Shown here one piece after another: positions 33,097 through 41,304 of a DNA stretch of 64,000 bases. The translations under genes and the position numbers were made by a program. The notes under the pieces are model-generated. The model saw nothing but the letters and a program-made list of their open reading frames with translations, made no database searches and was not told where the DNA came from. The first letter of the stretch is position 1. Each line of letters begins with the position of its first letter. The DNA comes from Hymenobacter canadensis (GTDB lineage: Bacteria; Bacteroidota; Bacteroidia; Cytophagales; Hymenobacteraceae): contig NZ_CP114767.1 in assembly GCF_027359925.1 (NCBI RefSeq), positions 4,328,501 to 4,392,500 of the forward strand. The letters run 5' to 3'.

Positions 33097-34230
33097 ATGA
33101 CAACGCGCCACTTCCTCCCTTTGCTGCTGCTCGCTCCGCTGGTGCTGGCAGCTTCCGCGCCCGGCCGGCCAGTGGCTCCGGCCGCCGCCGATGCCAACCT
33201 GAGCAAGATTAAGCTCCCGGCCGGCTTCACCATCAGCTACTTCGCCCAGGGCGTGAAAAGCGCCCGGGAGCTGGCTGTGGGCCCCGATGGCACCGTGTAC
33301 GTGGGCACCAAGGACGACAAAGTGTACGCCCTGCCCGACCGCAACAAAGACGGCCGCGCCGATGAGGTAGTAACCGTGGCTACCGGCCTAAACGCCCCCA
33401 ACGGCGTGGCCGTGCGCAACGGCGCCCTCTACGTGGCCGAAATCAACCGGATTCTGCGCTACGACAACATTGCGGGCACCCTGAAGCAGAAGCCCAAACC
33501 GGCCGTGGTATATGGCCAGCTGCCCAACAAAGATTGGCACGGCTACCGCTACATTGCCTTCGGGCCCGATGGCAAGCTGTACGTGCCGGTGGGCGCGCCC
33601 TGCAACTCCTGTCTGCCTGAGGAGCCCATCTACGGCACCATCAACCGCCTCAACCCCGACGGCACCGGCCTGGAAGTGTTTGCCCAGGGCGTGCGCAATA
33701 CGGTCGGGTTCGACTGGAGCCCCCAGGACAAAGCCCTCTGGTTTACAGACAACGGCCGCGACATGCTCGGCGATAACCTGCCCGCCGACGAGCTGAACCG
33801 CGCCGCCAGCCCCGGCCTGCACTTCGGCTTCCCCTACTTCTTCGCCGGCGACGTGCCCGACCCGCAGCTCAGCAAGGGCCGCTCCGCCGACACCTACCAG
33901 AAGCCGGCCCGCAAGCTGGGGCCGCACGTGGCGGCCCTGGGTATGAAGTTCTACACGGGCAAGCAGTTTCCAACCCAGTACCGCAACCAGATTCTGATTC
34001 CGGAGCACGGCTCCTGGAATCGCACCAGCAAGCTTGGCTACCGCATCACCATGGTGAAGCTGGATGCTAGCGGCAAGCAGGCCACGGGCTACGAAACCTT
34101 CGCCGAAGGCTGGCTGCAGGGCCAGAAGGCCTGGGGCCGCCCCGTGTGCCTGCTCGTGCTGCCCGACGGCTCCCTGCTCGTGTCCGACGACCAGAACGAC
34201 GCCGTGTACCGCATCAGCTACAAAGGCTAA
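33097..34230 (+). CDS. Sorbosone/glucose dehydrogenase-like beta-propeller protein, exported
   Basis: The start at 33097 gives a signal peptide (MTTRHFLPLLLLAPLVLAAS); upstream codons belong to the palindrome. The 377-residue chain is a six-bladed propeller of the PQQ-dependent sugar dehydrogenase superfamily: LAVGPDGTVYVGTKDDKVYAL, LNAPNGVAVRNGALYVAEINRILRY, YRYIAFGPDGKLYVPVGAPCN, WFTDNGRDMLGDNLPADELN and LIPEHGSWNR. Probably periplasmic sugar or aldehyde oxidation, but PQQ dependence is inferred from the family. Confidence 0.9.
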   Translation: MTTRHFLPLLLLAPLVLAASAPGRPVAPAAADANLSKIKLPAGFTISYFAQGVKSARELAVGPDGTVYVGTKDDKVYALPDRNKDGRADEVVTVATGLNAPNGVAVRNGALYVAEINRILRYDNIAGTLKQKPKPAVVYGQLPNKDWHGYRYIAFGPDGKLYVPVGAPCNSCLPEEPIYGTINRLNPDGTGLEVFAQGVRNTVGFDWSPQDKALWFTDNGRDMLGDNLPADELNRAASPGLHFGFPYFFAGDVPDPQLSKGRSADTYQKPARKLGPHVAALGMKFYTGKQFPTQYRNQILIPEHGSWNRTSKLGYRITMVKLDASGKQATGYETFAEGWLQGQKAWGRPVCLLVLPDGSLLVSDDQNDAVYRISYKG

Positions 34231-34232
34231 AG

Positions 34233-34356
34233 GAACGTCATTCCGAGCGAAGGCGAAGCCGCAGCCGAGGAATCTCGCTAGTGTGGTAATAACTACTACA
34301 ACATCAGCACGCGAGATTCCTCGGCTGCGGCTTCGCCTTCGCTCGGAATGACGTTC
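34233..34356. repeat. Perfect 46-bp inverted repeat, TGTCATTCCG family
   Basis: Arms 34233-34278 and 34311-34356 are exactly complementary over 46 bases with a 32-base loop. Core CGTCATTCCGAGCGAAGGCG and GAGGAATCTCGC mark it as a long member of the family at 3741, 15235 and 23877. It lies 2 bases after the propeller gene stop. Confidence 0.95.
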
Positions 34357-34387
34357 TTCTATTAACTGCCATTATCTTGCTCGCACA

Positions 34388-34864
34388 ATGAAGAAACTGC
34401 GTATTCCAAAGCGGGTAGTGGGCCGGCGCGAACTGGTGGATTTTCCGCAGTTTCAGCTGTGGGGGGTAGAGGCCAAAGTAGACACCGGCGCCTACACCAG
34501 CGCCATCCATTGCTCCAACATCCATCTGGCCACCCGGCCCGACGGCCGCCAGTGCCTGCACGTGCAATTGCTGGACCCGTCGCACCCGGATTTCGATGGT
34601 ACGCTCATGGAATTCACCGACTTCGGTCTGCGCGACATCAAAAGCTCCAACGGCGACGTGCAGGAACGCTACGTTATCCGGGCAGTTATGCGGATATTTG
34701 GCGAGGATTTCGACACCGAATTCTCGTTGTCCGACCGGTCCGATATGAAGTACCCCGTGCTGTTGGGCCGTTTGCTGCTACGCCACGGCCGCTTTGTGGT
34801 CGATGTGACGCGGCGCAATGTATCCTACCGCGCCCAACAGGCCGCGCAATCGTCGCCGTCCTGA
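34388..34864 (+). CDS. RimK-associated retropepsin-like zinc protease family protein, 158 aa
   Basis: Aspartic-protease-fold protein of the DUF785/RloM family that travels with RimK-type ligases. The catalytic-type motif VDTGAYTSAIH lies near residue 31, and KYPVLLGRLLLRHGRFVVDVTR forms the second flap half. It is often annotated as ATP-dependent zinc protease, although the fold is retropepsin-like. Adjacent rimK (60 bases downstream) and the aspartoacylase make the usual cluster. Confidence 0.9.
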   Translation: MKKLRIPKRVVGRRELVDFPQFQLWGVEAKVDTGAYTSAIHCSNIHLATRPDGRQCLHVQLLDPSHPDFDGTLMEFTDFGLRDIKSSNGDVQERYVIRAVMRIFGEDFDTEFSLSDRSDMKYPVLLGRLLLRHGRFVVDVTRRNVSYRAQQAAQSSPS

Positions 34865-34923
34865 GCTGTCCGGCGCCTCCTCTTTCGAAGCTTCTGCTCC
34901 AACCCACCCTATATTTTTGACTG

Positions 34924-35868
34924 ATGAAACTGGCGATTCTGTCGCGTGAGCCGAAGCTATATTCTACCGCCCGTCTCGTGGAAGCTGCCGTCGCGCGCGG
35001 CCACGAGGCCGTGGTACTGGACCATTTGCACTGCAACCTGGTACTGGAAAAGGGTAAGCCCGGCATCATATACCACGGCCAGAAGCTGGAAGGCTTCGAC
35101 GCCATCATTCCGCGCATCGGGGCTTCCGTCACGTTTTATGGCTGCGCCGTGGTGCGGCAGTTTGAGATGATGAAGGTGCGCACCGCCGTGGAAAGCCAGG
35201 CCATCGTGCGTAGCCGCGACAAGCTCCGCTCCATGCAGATTCTGGCCCGCGCCGGCGTGGGCATGCCCAAAACCGCCTTCACCAACTACTCCGACGAGGT
35301 GCCGGCCATGATTGAGCAGGTAGGCGGCGCGCCGGTCATCATCAAGCTGCTGGAAGGCACCCAGGGCCTGGGCGTGGTGCTGGCCGAGTCGGCCAAGGCG
35401 GCGCAGTCCGTTATCGAGGCTTTCCACAACCTCAAGGCCCGCATCATCGTGCAGGAGTTTATTGCCGAAAGCAAGGGCGCCGACCTGCGGGCCTTCGTGG
35501 TAAACGGCGAGGTGGTGGGCGCCATGAAGCGCCAGGGCAAAGACGGCGAGTTCCGCTCCAACCTGCACCGGGGCGGCTCGGGCACACTCGTGAAGCTGAG
35601 CCGCGCCGAAAAAGCCGCCGCGTTGCTCGCCGCCAAGTCGCTGGGCCTGGGCATTGCGGGCGTGGACATGCTGCAAAGCCAGCGTGGCCCGCTGGTGCTG
35701 GAAGTGAATTCGTCGCCGGGTCTGGAAGGTATCGAGAAAGCCACCGGCCTCGATATTGCCGGCAAAATCATCGAGTACACCGCGGAAATAGCGCAGAAGA
35801 AAAAGGCCAAAATTGTCCCTAAGGCGGCCGCAGTGCTGCCGGACAGCCAGACCGACACGCCGCAGTAG
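34924..35868 (+). CDS. rimK: RimK-type ATP-grasp alpha-L-glutamate ligase, 314 aa
   Basis: Adds glutamate (or another amino acid) to a carboxyl end; in E. coli the target is ribosomal protein S6. The chain has a pre-ATP-grasp part ([21 protein letters not shown]), then the ATP-grasp motifs [38 protein letters not shown] and the Mg-site [22 protein letters not shown]-terminal tail is Lys/Pro-rich. Here it probably acts with its retropepsin and aspartoacylase neighbours; the target is not known. Confidence 0.93.
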   Translation: MKLAILSREPKLYSTARLVEAAVARGHEAVVLDHLHCNLVLEKGKPGIIYHGQKLEGFDAIIPRIGASVTFYGCAVVRQFEMMKVRTAVESQAIVRSRDKLRSMQILARAGVGMPKTAFTNYSDEVPAMIEQVGGAPVIIKLLEGTQGLGVVLAESAKAAQSVIEAFHNLKARIIVQEFIAESKGADLRAFVVNGEVVGAMKRQGKDGEFRSNLHRGGSGTLVKLSRAEKAAALLAAKSLGLGIAGVDMLQSQRGPLVLEVNSSPGLEGIEKATGLDIAGKIIEYTAEIAQKKKAKIVPKAAAVLPDSQTDTPQ

Positions 35869-35880
35869 CCCGCCGGCGCC

Positions 35881-35982
35881 GTGGTGCCACGACTTTTTTG
35901 TCGTGGCACCACTATCGTTGCTGATGCCTGCACGTCTCGTTCAACGATAGTGGTGCTACGACAAAAAAGTCGTGGCACCACT
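35881..35982. repeat. Nested palindrome with GTGGTGCCACGAC hairpins
   Basis: The left arm (35881-35923) and right arm (35940-35982) each contain a CCACGACTTTTTTGTCGTGG-type hairpin, and the arms also pair with each other. The centre (CGTTGCTGATG... CGTTCAACGA) matches the centre of the elements at 11680-11855. It fills the rimK-aspartoacylase gap. Confidence 0.9.
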
Positions 35983-36129
35983 GCGCTGCTTCCTGCGTTT
36001 TCAGAAGTGACGCGGCAGTTTCTTATCTTCCTTCGCCACACTTGGTGGCGCCCCGGCCGGGTTGTGGTTGGGGTATGTGTGGCGTCTGGCGCGAGCAGTG
36101 CGCCTGCCTGTTTTGTTTCCGCCCTGCCC

Positions 36130-37200
36130 TTGACCCCAGCCCCCAACTCAGCCGCCATCTGCCTCAACGGCCTCACCATTCTGCCCGGCGAGCGGGTGCT
36201 GACGCGGCTAGTGATTTCGCGGCTGCCCTCGGGCACAGTCATCGACATTCCGGTGCACGTGTTCCGTTCCACAGTGCCCGGCCCCACGGTGCTGCTGATG
36301 GCCGGCATGCACGGCGACGAGGTGAACGGCATCGAAATTATCCGGCGCCTGATCCGGCGCGATTTGCTGCGGCCGTTGCGGGGCACCATCATTGCCATTC
36401 CCATCCTCAACATCTACGGGTTTCTGAACTTCTCGCGCGATGTGCCCGACGGCAAGGATGTAAACCGCAGTTTTCCCGGCAACCCGCGCGGCTCGCTGGC
36501 CAGCCGCGTAGCACACCGCTTCATGCGCGAAATCATGCCCCTGATTGACTACGGCATCGATTTCCACACGGGCGGCGCGGCGCGCTCCAACATGCCCCAG
36601 ATCCGGTGCCTGCTGCACGAAGACCCCGAAACCGACGCCATTGCCGCCGCTTTTGCCGCGCCCTTCACGCTGCACTCGGCACTGCGGGCGGGCTCCCTGC
36701 GCGAAACGGCTATGCAGCTCGGTAAGCGCATCATCGTGTACGAAACCGGCGAGTCTTTGCGCCTCGACGAGGCCGGTATCGACCTGGCCATTGCGGGCAC
36801 GTTTCGGGTGCTGCACTACCTGGGCATGGTATCCGACGCCTCGCGGCCCGAGCATCCGGCCGTGGTGTGTTTGCGCCATACGTGGCTGCGGGCCAAGTTT
36901 GCGGGCCTGTTTCGCAGCCACGTCCGCAACGGCGACTACATCGAGAAGGGCCAGATCTATGGCTCCGTGGCCGACCCCTACGGCGAGCATGCCGTGCGCC
37001 TGGAAGCGCCGGTAGCGGGCTACATCATCGGCCTCAATCATATGCCCGTCGTCAACCAGGGCGATGCGCTGGTGCATGTCGGCCGCCTCGACGCCGCCCC
37101 AAGCCGCATCGACCTGGCCCCGCCCTACGAGGAAAAGCCCATGAAGCCCCTCGAACACGAACCCGAAGACCACGACGAAGACGAACCGGAAGCGCCGTAA
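36130..37200 (+). CDS. Succinylglutamate desuccinylase/aspartoacylase family metallopeptidase
   Basis: M14-like zinc enzyme that removes an acyl group from an amino acid. Zn ligands are in GMHGDEVNGIE (His, Glu) and DFHTGG (His); NRSFPG is the substrate Arg motif. The C-terminal HTWLRAKFAGLFRSHVRNGD... beta domain is of the AstE/AspA type, ending in an acidic tail. The start is uncertain: no ATG lies between the upstream palindrome and the conserved part, so a TTG at 36130 was taken; GTG codons near 36061-36080 are alternatives. Third gene of the RimK cluster. Confidence 0.85.
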   Translation: MTPAPNSAAICLNGLTILPGERVLTRLVISRLPSGTVIDIPVHVFRSTVPGPTVLLMAGMHGDEVNGIEIIRRLIRRDLLRPLRGTIIAIPILNIYGFLNFSRDVPDGKDVNRSFPGNPRGSLASRVAHRFMREIMPLIDYGIDFHTGGAARSNMPQIRCLLHEDPETDAIAAAFAAPFTLHSALRAGSLRETAMQLGKRIIVYETGESLRLDEAGIDLAIAGTFRVLHYLGMVSDASRPEHPAVVCLRHTWLRAKFAGLFRSHVRNGDYIEKGQIYGSVADPYGEHAVRLEAPVAGYIIGLNHMPVVNQGDALVHVGRLDAAPSRIDLAPPYEEKPMKPLEHEPEDHDEDEPEAP

Positions 37201-37202
37201 GG

Positions 37203-37230
37203 CCGTGGCCCGGACTTCAGTCCGTAGCCC
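37203..37230. repeat. Half element of the GGACTTCAGTCC family
   Basis: CGTGGCCCGGACTTCAGTCC followed by GTAGCC matches one arm of the elements at 19777 and 48587; no second arm is seen. It begins right after the aspartoacylase stop. Confidence 0.6.
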
Positions 37231-37440
37231 TATGGTGCCTCGGGTAGTTGCGTAACTTGCAAGTAATAACTAGGTTGTAGGCGGTGTATCAGGGGCGCCA
37301 ACCGCTCTGCCGGCTGGCTGCGGCCGGAAGTCCGGGCCGCCGGAGGGCGCCAGGCATCAATAGTATCGGCAGACCTTCGTTTCTTTGGGACGCAGATTGC
37401 CCGTGCCGGGCGACTGTGGTCTTTTCTCCTTATTGTCCGA

Positions 37441-38091
37441 ATGAAAAACTCGCTTCAACTGGCTATCAATGCCGTGCTGGTCATTGCCGTGGCCGTGCTG
37501 TTTTACCTGCATTTTTCTGCTAAGCCGGCCACCGTGGCGGCCCGCAAGGCCCCCGTAACCGTCCAGACCACCGACTCGACCGGCGCCACCACCGAAACCA
37601 CCGTGGCCGCCGACGAGCCCGCCGCCCTGGCCCTCGCCGATACCAATAAAGTGGCCTATGTAGAATCGGGTAAGCTGCTTGACGGCTACAAAGGCATGCA
37701 GGACGCCCGCAAGGCTTTCGAGGCCAAAGCCAAGCGCTGGGAAGCCCAGAACCAGAGCATGGTGCAGAGCTTCCAGGCGGCCGTGCAGCAGTACCAGAAG
37801 CAGGGCGAAAGCATGACCCCCGAGCAGCGCGCCGCCACTGAGCAGAAGCTGGGCGCCCAGCAGCAGCAGGTAGGCCAGAACCAGCAGAAACTGCAGCAGC
37901 AGGCCCAGGACGAAGAAGCTAAAATGACCCAGGCCGTGCTGGAGCGCGTCAACAAGCAAATCGAAAAATACGGCAAAGCCAACGGCTACCGCCTGATTCT
38001 GAGTGGCTCGCTGGCTTACGGCCGCAAAGACCTCGACATCACCCAGCCGGTGCTCAAATACCTCAACCAGGAGTACGCAGCCAAGAAATAG
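37441..38091 (+). CDS. OmpH/Skp family periplasmic chaperone-like protein, 216 aa
   Basis: An N-terminal signal or anchor (LAINAVLVIAVAVLFYLHF) and Thr/Ala linker precede a Skp-like domain: VAYVESGKLLDGYKGMQDARKAFEAK, then a long Gln-rich coiled coil (about 90-165), then MTQAVLERVNKQIEKYGKANGYRLIL and the end DITQPVLKYLNQEYAAKK. This is the OmpH/Skp pattern of chaperones that hold unfolded outer-membrane proteins. Length is longer than Skp (161) because of the linker. A terminator follows. Confidence 0.88.
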   Translation: MKNSLQLAINAVLVIAVAVLFYLHFSAKPATVAARKAPVTVQTTDSTGATTETTVAADEPAALALADTNKVAYVESGKLLDGYKGMQDARKAFEAKAKRWEAQNQSMVQSFQAAVQQYQKQGESMTPEQRAATEQKLGAQQQQVGQNQQKLQQQAQDEEAKMTQAVLERVNKQIEKYGKANGYRLILSGSLAYGRKDLDITQPVLKYLNQEYAAKK

Positions 38092-38110
38092 CCTGGCCTT
38101 CTGGCTGCCT

Positions 38111-38149
38111 GCAAGCGCCTGCTTTTCCATTGGAAGGGCAGGCGCTTTT
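38111..38149 (+). terminator. Terminator after the OmpH-like gene
   Basis: AAGCGCCTGC pairs with GCAGGCGCTT, with an inner TTTTCC/GGAAGG extension, then TTTTGC. Confidence 0.75.
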
Positions 38150-38257
38150 GCATGCGTGAGAAGCCGGTATCCCGCTGGCACAGAATTATTTTAGCCGCCA
38201 ACCAACCATTGCGGAGGCCGCCGGCCCTTTCTGCCAACTCCACCTTCCGCGACGACA

Positions 38258-38812
38258 GTGACTGCGCTGCCTCTCTCTCCCGACCTCTCCGACGAATCGT
38301 TGCTGCTAGCCGGCTGCCTGGCTCAGGACCGTACGGCCCAGCACCAGCTCTACCAGCGCTACAAGTCGGCTATGTTTTCGTGCGCCATGCGGATTCTCGG
38401 CAACGACCGGGACCTGGCCCAGGACGCGCTGCAGGAAGGGTTTGTGGACGTGTTCCGGCACTTGGGCAACTTCCGGCAACAGTCGACGCTGGGCGCCTGG
38501 ATTAAGGCGATTATGGTGCGCCGGGCGTTGCGGGTGCTGCGCCGGGAGCAGCGTATGGAAGTCTACGACGACCAGCGCCACCCCGAGCCGACCGTGGGCT
38601 GGCACGACAGCCTGACTGGCGAGGCGTTGGACAAGGCCATCAGCGAGCTGCCGGCCGGCTACCGGGCGGTGTTCTGCCTGGTGGAGGTGGAAGGCTACCT
38701 GCACCGCGAAGTGGCCGAGCTGTTGAGCATCACGGAAGGCACCAGCAAGTCGCAGCTCTATCACGCCAAGAAGCTGCTGCAAGTGAAACTGCATCATTTA
38801 TACCACGCATGA
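38258..38812 (+). CDS. ECF-type RNA polymerase sigma factor, 184 aa
   Basis: Alternative sigma factor. Region 2 is at about residues 25-95 (LYQRYKSAMFSCAMRILGN, DLAQDALQEGFVDVFRHLGN, LGAWIKAIMVRRALRVLR). Region 4 is at about 130-180 (LPAGYRAVFCLVEVEGYLHREVAELLSITEGTSKSQLYHAKKLL). The start is GTG at 38258, with weak alternatives. It overlaps the next gene by 4 bases (ATGA), so the two are translationally coupled. It begins the five-gene block ending at 42018. Confidence 0.93.
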   Translation: MTALPLSPDLSDESLLLAGCLAQDRTAQHQLYQRYKSAMFSCAMRILGNDRDLAQDALQEGFVDVFRHLGNFRQQSTLGAWIKAIMVRRALRVLRREQRMEVYDDQRHPEPTVGWHDSLTGEALDKAISELPAGYRAVFCLVEVEGYLHREVAELLSITEGTSKSQLYHAKKLLQVKLHHLYHA

Positions 38813-39543
38813 GCCAGACCCCCGAAACCCCCGAACCCGGGCGGCAGCATCTGCGGCGGGCCCTGCACCAACTGCCCACCCACGAGCCCGCGCCCGACAC
38901 CTGGGCCCGCCTTCAAACCCAGCTAACAACCGACGACGCCGTGGCCCGCGCCCTGCCCCGGCTGCCCATCCACGAACCCGACGACGACCTCTGGCAGGTA
39001 ATTGCCCGCCGCTTGGACGAACCTGAACTGGGCGCAACCATCGGCCTCCCGCCGGAAGCCATGCCAGAAGCCACGCCGGTGCGCCGCCTCTGGCCGGCCG
39101 CTACGTGGCAGCTGGCGGCCGGAGTAGCCGCCGCGGTGCTGCTGCTGGTGGGCATCTGGTGGCAACGGCCTGACCCACGCCGGCCGGCCGCGGACGTTGC
39201 CCAGACCCCGACCACTACCGCCCCCCGCGAAACCATTGCCTACAGCGAGGAAGTGGTGCCGGCCCCGGCAGCCAGCCCCGCCGCGCCGGCTGCCTTCGAT
39301 CCGCTGGGCGAACAGGGCGTCAGCTTTATTGACGCGCATTGTGCCTCACTGCCCACCGTGTGCCAGTCCGACGAGTTCCGGCAGCTGCGCGCGCAGCTGT
39401 CGGAGCTGGAAACCGAGGAGCAGGGCCTCCGGCGCGACGTGCGGCGGTTTGGCGCTACGCCGGAGCTGGTGCAGCACCAGGTACAGCTTACCACCCTCAA
39501 AGCCACCGTTACGCGGGAGCTGGTTCAACTACTTATCTCATGA
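38809..39543 (+). CDS. Probable anti-sigma factor with duplicated LPxHEP motif, 244 aa
   Basis: The cytoplasmic N-terminus holds two copies of a 22-residue unit with a 30-residue period: ALHQLPTHEPAPDTWARL (18-35) and ALPRLPIHEPDDDLWQVI (48-65). One membrane helix follows (about 100-122, WQLAAGVAAAVLLLVGIWW). The periplasmic part has a Pro/Ala linker with YSEEVVP, then a helical pair. Position, coupling to the sigma gene and topology suggest a membrane anti-sigma factor, but the usual zinc-anti-sigma motif is absent. Confidence 0.75.
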   Translation: MSQTPETPEPGRQHLRRALHQLPTHEPAPDTWARLQTQLTTDDAVARALPRLPIHEPDDDLWQVIARRLDEPELGATIGLPPEAMPEATPVRRLWPAATWQLAAGVAAAVLLLVGIWWQRPDPRRPAADVAQTPTTTAPRETIAYSEEVVPAPAASPAAPAAFDPLGEQGVSFIDAHCASLPTVCQSDEFRQLRAQLSELETEEQGLRRDVRRFGATPELVQHQVQLTTLKATVTRELVQLLIS

Positions 39544-40472
39544 AAACTTCCCTTAACAAGCGCCGGCCCTGGCCGGCCCTGGCCGCCAGCCTGCTGCTGA
39601 TACTGGGTGCGGTGGCCGCATCGGCCCAAACCAAAGTGCAGGTGGTGACGCGCACCCTCGAGCAGACGCTGCCGTGCCCTGCCGGTACGCTGGTGCGGGT
39701 GCGGGCCGAGAAAGCCACGCTGCGCGTGCAGGGCTGGGACAAGCCCACCGTGCGGGTAGTGCTCCGGCTGATTGCGCGGCACCCCGAGCGTGAAATTGCC
39801 GAAAAGGAGCTGCCCGTGGCCCGCTACCAGATAGAAAAAAGCGGCAGCGTGATTGATCTGGTCAACTACTTTGCCCAGGCGCCGGGGGCCGCGGCCGTAC
39901 GCAGCGACCTGCGGGCCGAGTACACGGTGCAGATGCCTGCCGGCAACCCGCTGCAGGTGGTGAATGCCTACGGCCAGACCTATTTCACGGGCCTCACCGG
40001 CAAACAGACGCTGGAGCAGGATTTCGGCCAGATTACGCTGCAGGACCTGCACGGTAGCCTTTCGGCTACTGCCCGCTACGCCGACCTGAACGCCGCCAAC
40101 ATCAACTTGGCGTTCGTTTGCGAAGCCGATAAGTCGGCGCTGCGGCTCACCGGGGCCAGTGGCAGCTACACCATCCGCAACCGCTACGGCAGCGTGCTGC
40201 TGCAGCCCGGCCCCGACCTGAAAAGCGTGTTCATTGATGCCCAGCGCACCGAAGTAAAGCTGCAGGTGCTGCAGCCGGAGCTGTTCAGCTACAACCTGAG
40301 CACGGCCCACAGCACGCTTGTAGTGCCTGACGCCTACAGCGGGGCCGTGCGCCAAACCACCGGCCAACAGTCGTTGCGCCTCACAGCGCCTGGCCGCGCC
40401 CCGCTCATCCGGGTGCTCACCTCGTACGCGCCCATCACCCTGCAGGTGCTGCCACTTATCATGAAGCACTAG
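39540..40472 (+). CDS. DUF4097-like secreted beta-repeat protein, 310 aa
   Basis: ATG at 39540 overlaps the previous stop by 4 bases and gives a signal peptide (LAASLLLILGAVAASAQ). The mature chain shows regular short strands, with LRVQGWDKPTVRVVLRLIA, YTVQMPAGNPLQVVNAYGQT, DLHGSLSATARYADLNAANIN, SGSYTIRNRYGSVLLQP and YSGAVRQTTG. This right-handed beta-helix style is typical of DUF4097/adhesin-like envelope proteins in sigma-anti-sigma operons. Function unknown. Confidence 0.75.
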   Translation: MKTSLNKRRPWPALAASLLLILGAVAASAQTKVQVVTRTLEQTLPCPAGTLVRVRAEKATLRVQGWDKPTVRVVLRLIARHPEREIAEKELPVARYQIEKSGSVIDLVNYFAQAPGAAAVRSDLRAEYTVQMPAGNPLQVVNAYGQTYFTGLTGKQTLEQDFGQITLQDLHGSLSATARYADLNAANINLAFVCEADKSALRLTGASGSYTIRNRYGSVLLQPGPDLKSVFIDAQRTEVKLQVLQPELFSYNLSTAHSTLVVPDAYSGAVRQTTGQQSLRLTAPGRAPLIRVLTSYAPITLQVLPLIMKH

Positions 40473-40490
40473 CCTTTTTACCTCTGTTAT

Positions 40491-41264
40491 ATGCGTCCGA
40501 CTTCCATGCTCCGGTTTCTGCGTTACACCTTGTGGCTGGCGTTGCTACCCACTGCCGCACTGGCCCAGACAGCCCCCGATTCTTCCCGGGTCAGCTACAG
40601 CGAGGAGGCAGTAGCCCCGTCGTCGGTGCCCGCCCCGCAAGCCACTGAAAGCAGCCGGCTAGGCCGGCAGTACAGCAAGCTCACCCGGCTGCAGATTGAG
40701 GAGCAGCGCCTCTGGAAGCTGGGCCTCAACAACTTCGCCGCCACTTACCTTGGCCGCGCCGATAACGCCGATTCGCTGCTGTTTTCCCGCGTGGGCGTGC
40801 ACCTAGCCTACGAGCACAAGCTGAGCCCGGCCTGGTCGGTGATGGGGGAGGTAAGCCCTGATTTGCTGCGCTACCGCGACGCCGAAACCCGTGCCCTGCG
40901 CCGCGGCTTCGCCGTTCGCTCGCAGGTGGCCGGCCGCTACTACTACAACCTCAACAAGCGCATCCGCAAGGGCAAAAGCGCCAGCAACTTCTCCGCCAAC
41001 TACCTGTCGCTGGCTTTGGGCAGCGGCTTCGGCCGGCACTCCGACGAAACGCCTTTCTACGAATTCGCCCGTTCCGGCCAGGCCGTGCGCCTGAGTCTGG
41101 CAGCCGTGTATGGCCTGCAGCGCCGCCTGGGCCGCTATGGCTTCGTGGATTTCAACATGGCCCTACCCATGGCCCTGACGCCGGACCGCGGCCGCGAGGT
41201 GGAACCAGGAATAAACATCGGCCTGGTGCTCAACCTGCGTATCGGGCTGGCGTTGGGCCGCTGA
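40491..41264 (+). CDS. Outer-membrane beta-barrel protein, 257 aa
   Basis: Signal peptide (TLWLALLPTAALAQ) then a Ser/Pro linker containing YSEEAVAPSSVPAPQ, which resembles the YSEEVVPAPAASPAAP linker of the anti-sigma protein. A helix (SKLTRLQIEEQRLWKLGLNNF) precedes a barrel with alternating strands (GVHLAYEHKLSPAWSVMGEVSPD, RSQVAGRYYYNLNKRI, YLSLALGSGFG, VRLSLAAVYGLQRRLG, INIGLVLNLRIGLAL). 19 bases after the previous stop. Confidence 0.78.
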   Translation: MRPTSMLRFLRYTLWLALLPTAALAQTAPDSSRVSYSEEAVAPSSVPAPQATESSRLGRQYSKLTRLQIEEQRLWKLGLNNFAATYLGRADNADSLLFSRVGVHLAYEHKLSPAWSVMGEVSPDLLRYRDAETRALRRGFAVRSQVAGRYYYNLNKRIRKGKSASNFSANYLSLALGSGFGRHSDETPFYEFARSGQAVRLSLAAVYGLQRRLGRYGFVDFNMALPMALTPDRGREVEPGINIGLVLNLRIGLALGR

Positions 41265-41304
41265 TGCTTTGTGTTTTTCTTATCCAATTTTATTTGCTCA
41301 CGGT

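Noticed and set aside
34233..34356. Reading the 46-bp inverted repeat as ends of an insertion sequence
   Set aside because: The loop is only 32 bases and holds no transposase; there is no clear target-site duplication.
35881..36129. N-terminal extension of the aspartoacylase through the palindrome
   Set aside because: The first codons would translate the repeat (VPRLFCRGTT... and its inverse), which is not conserved in the family.
37203..37440. Gene in the gap before the OmpH-like protein
   Set aside because: Only a half repeat element and a probable promoter region; frames are short and lack coding character.
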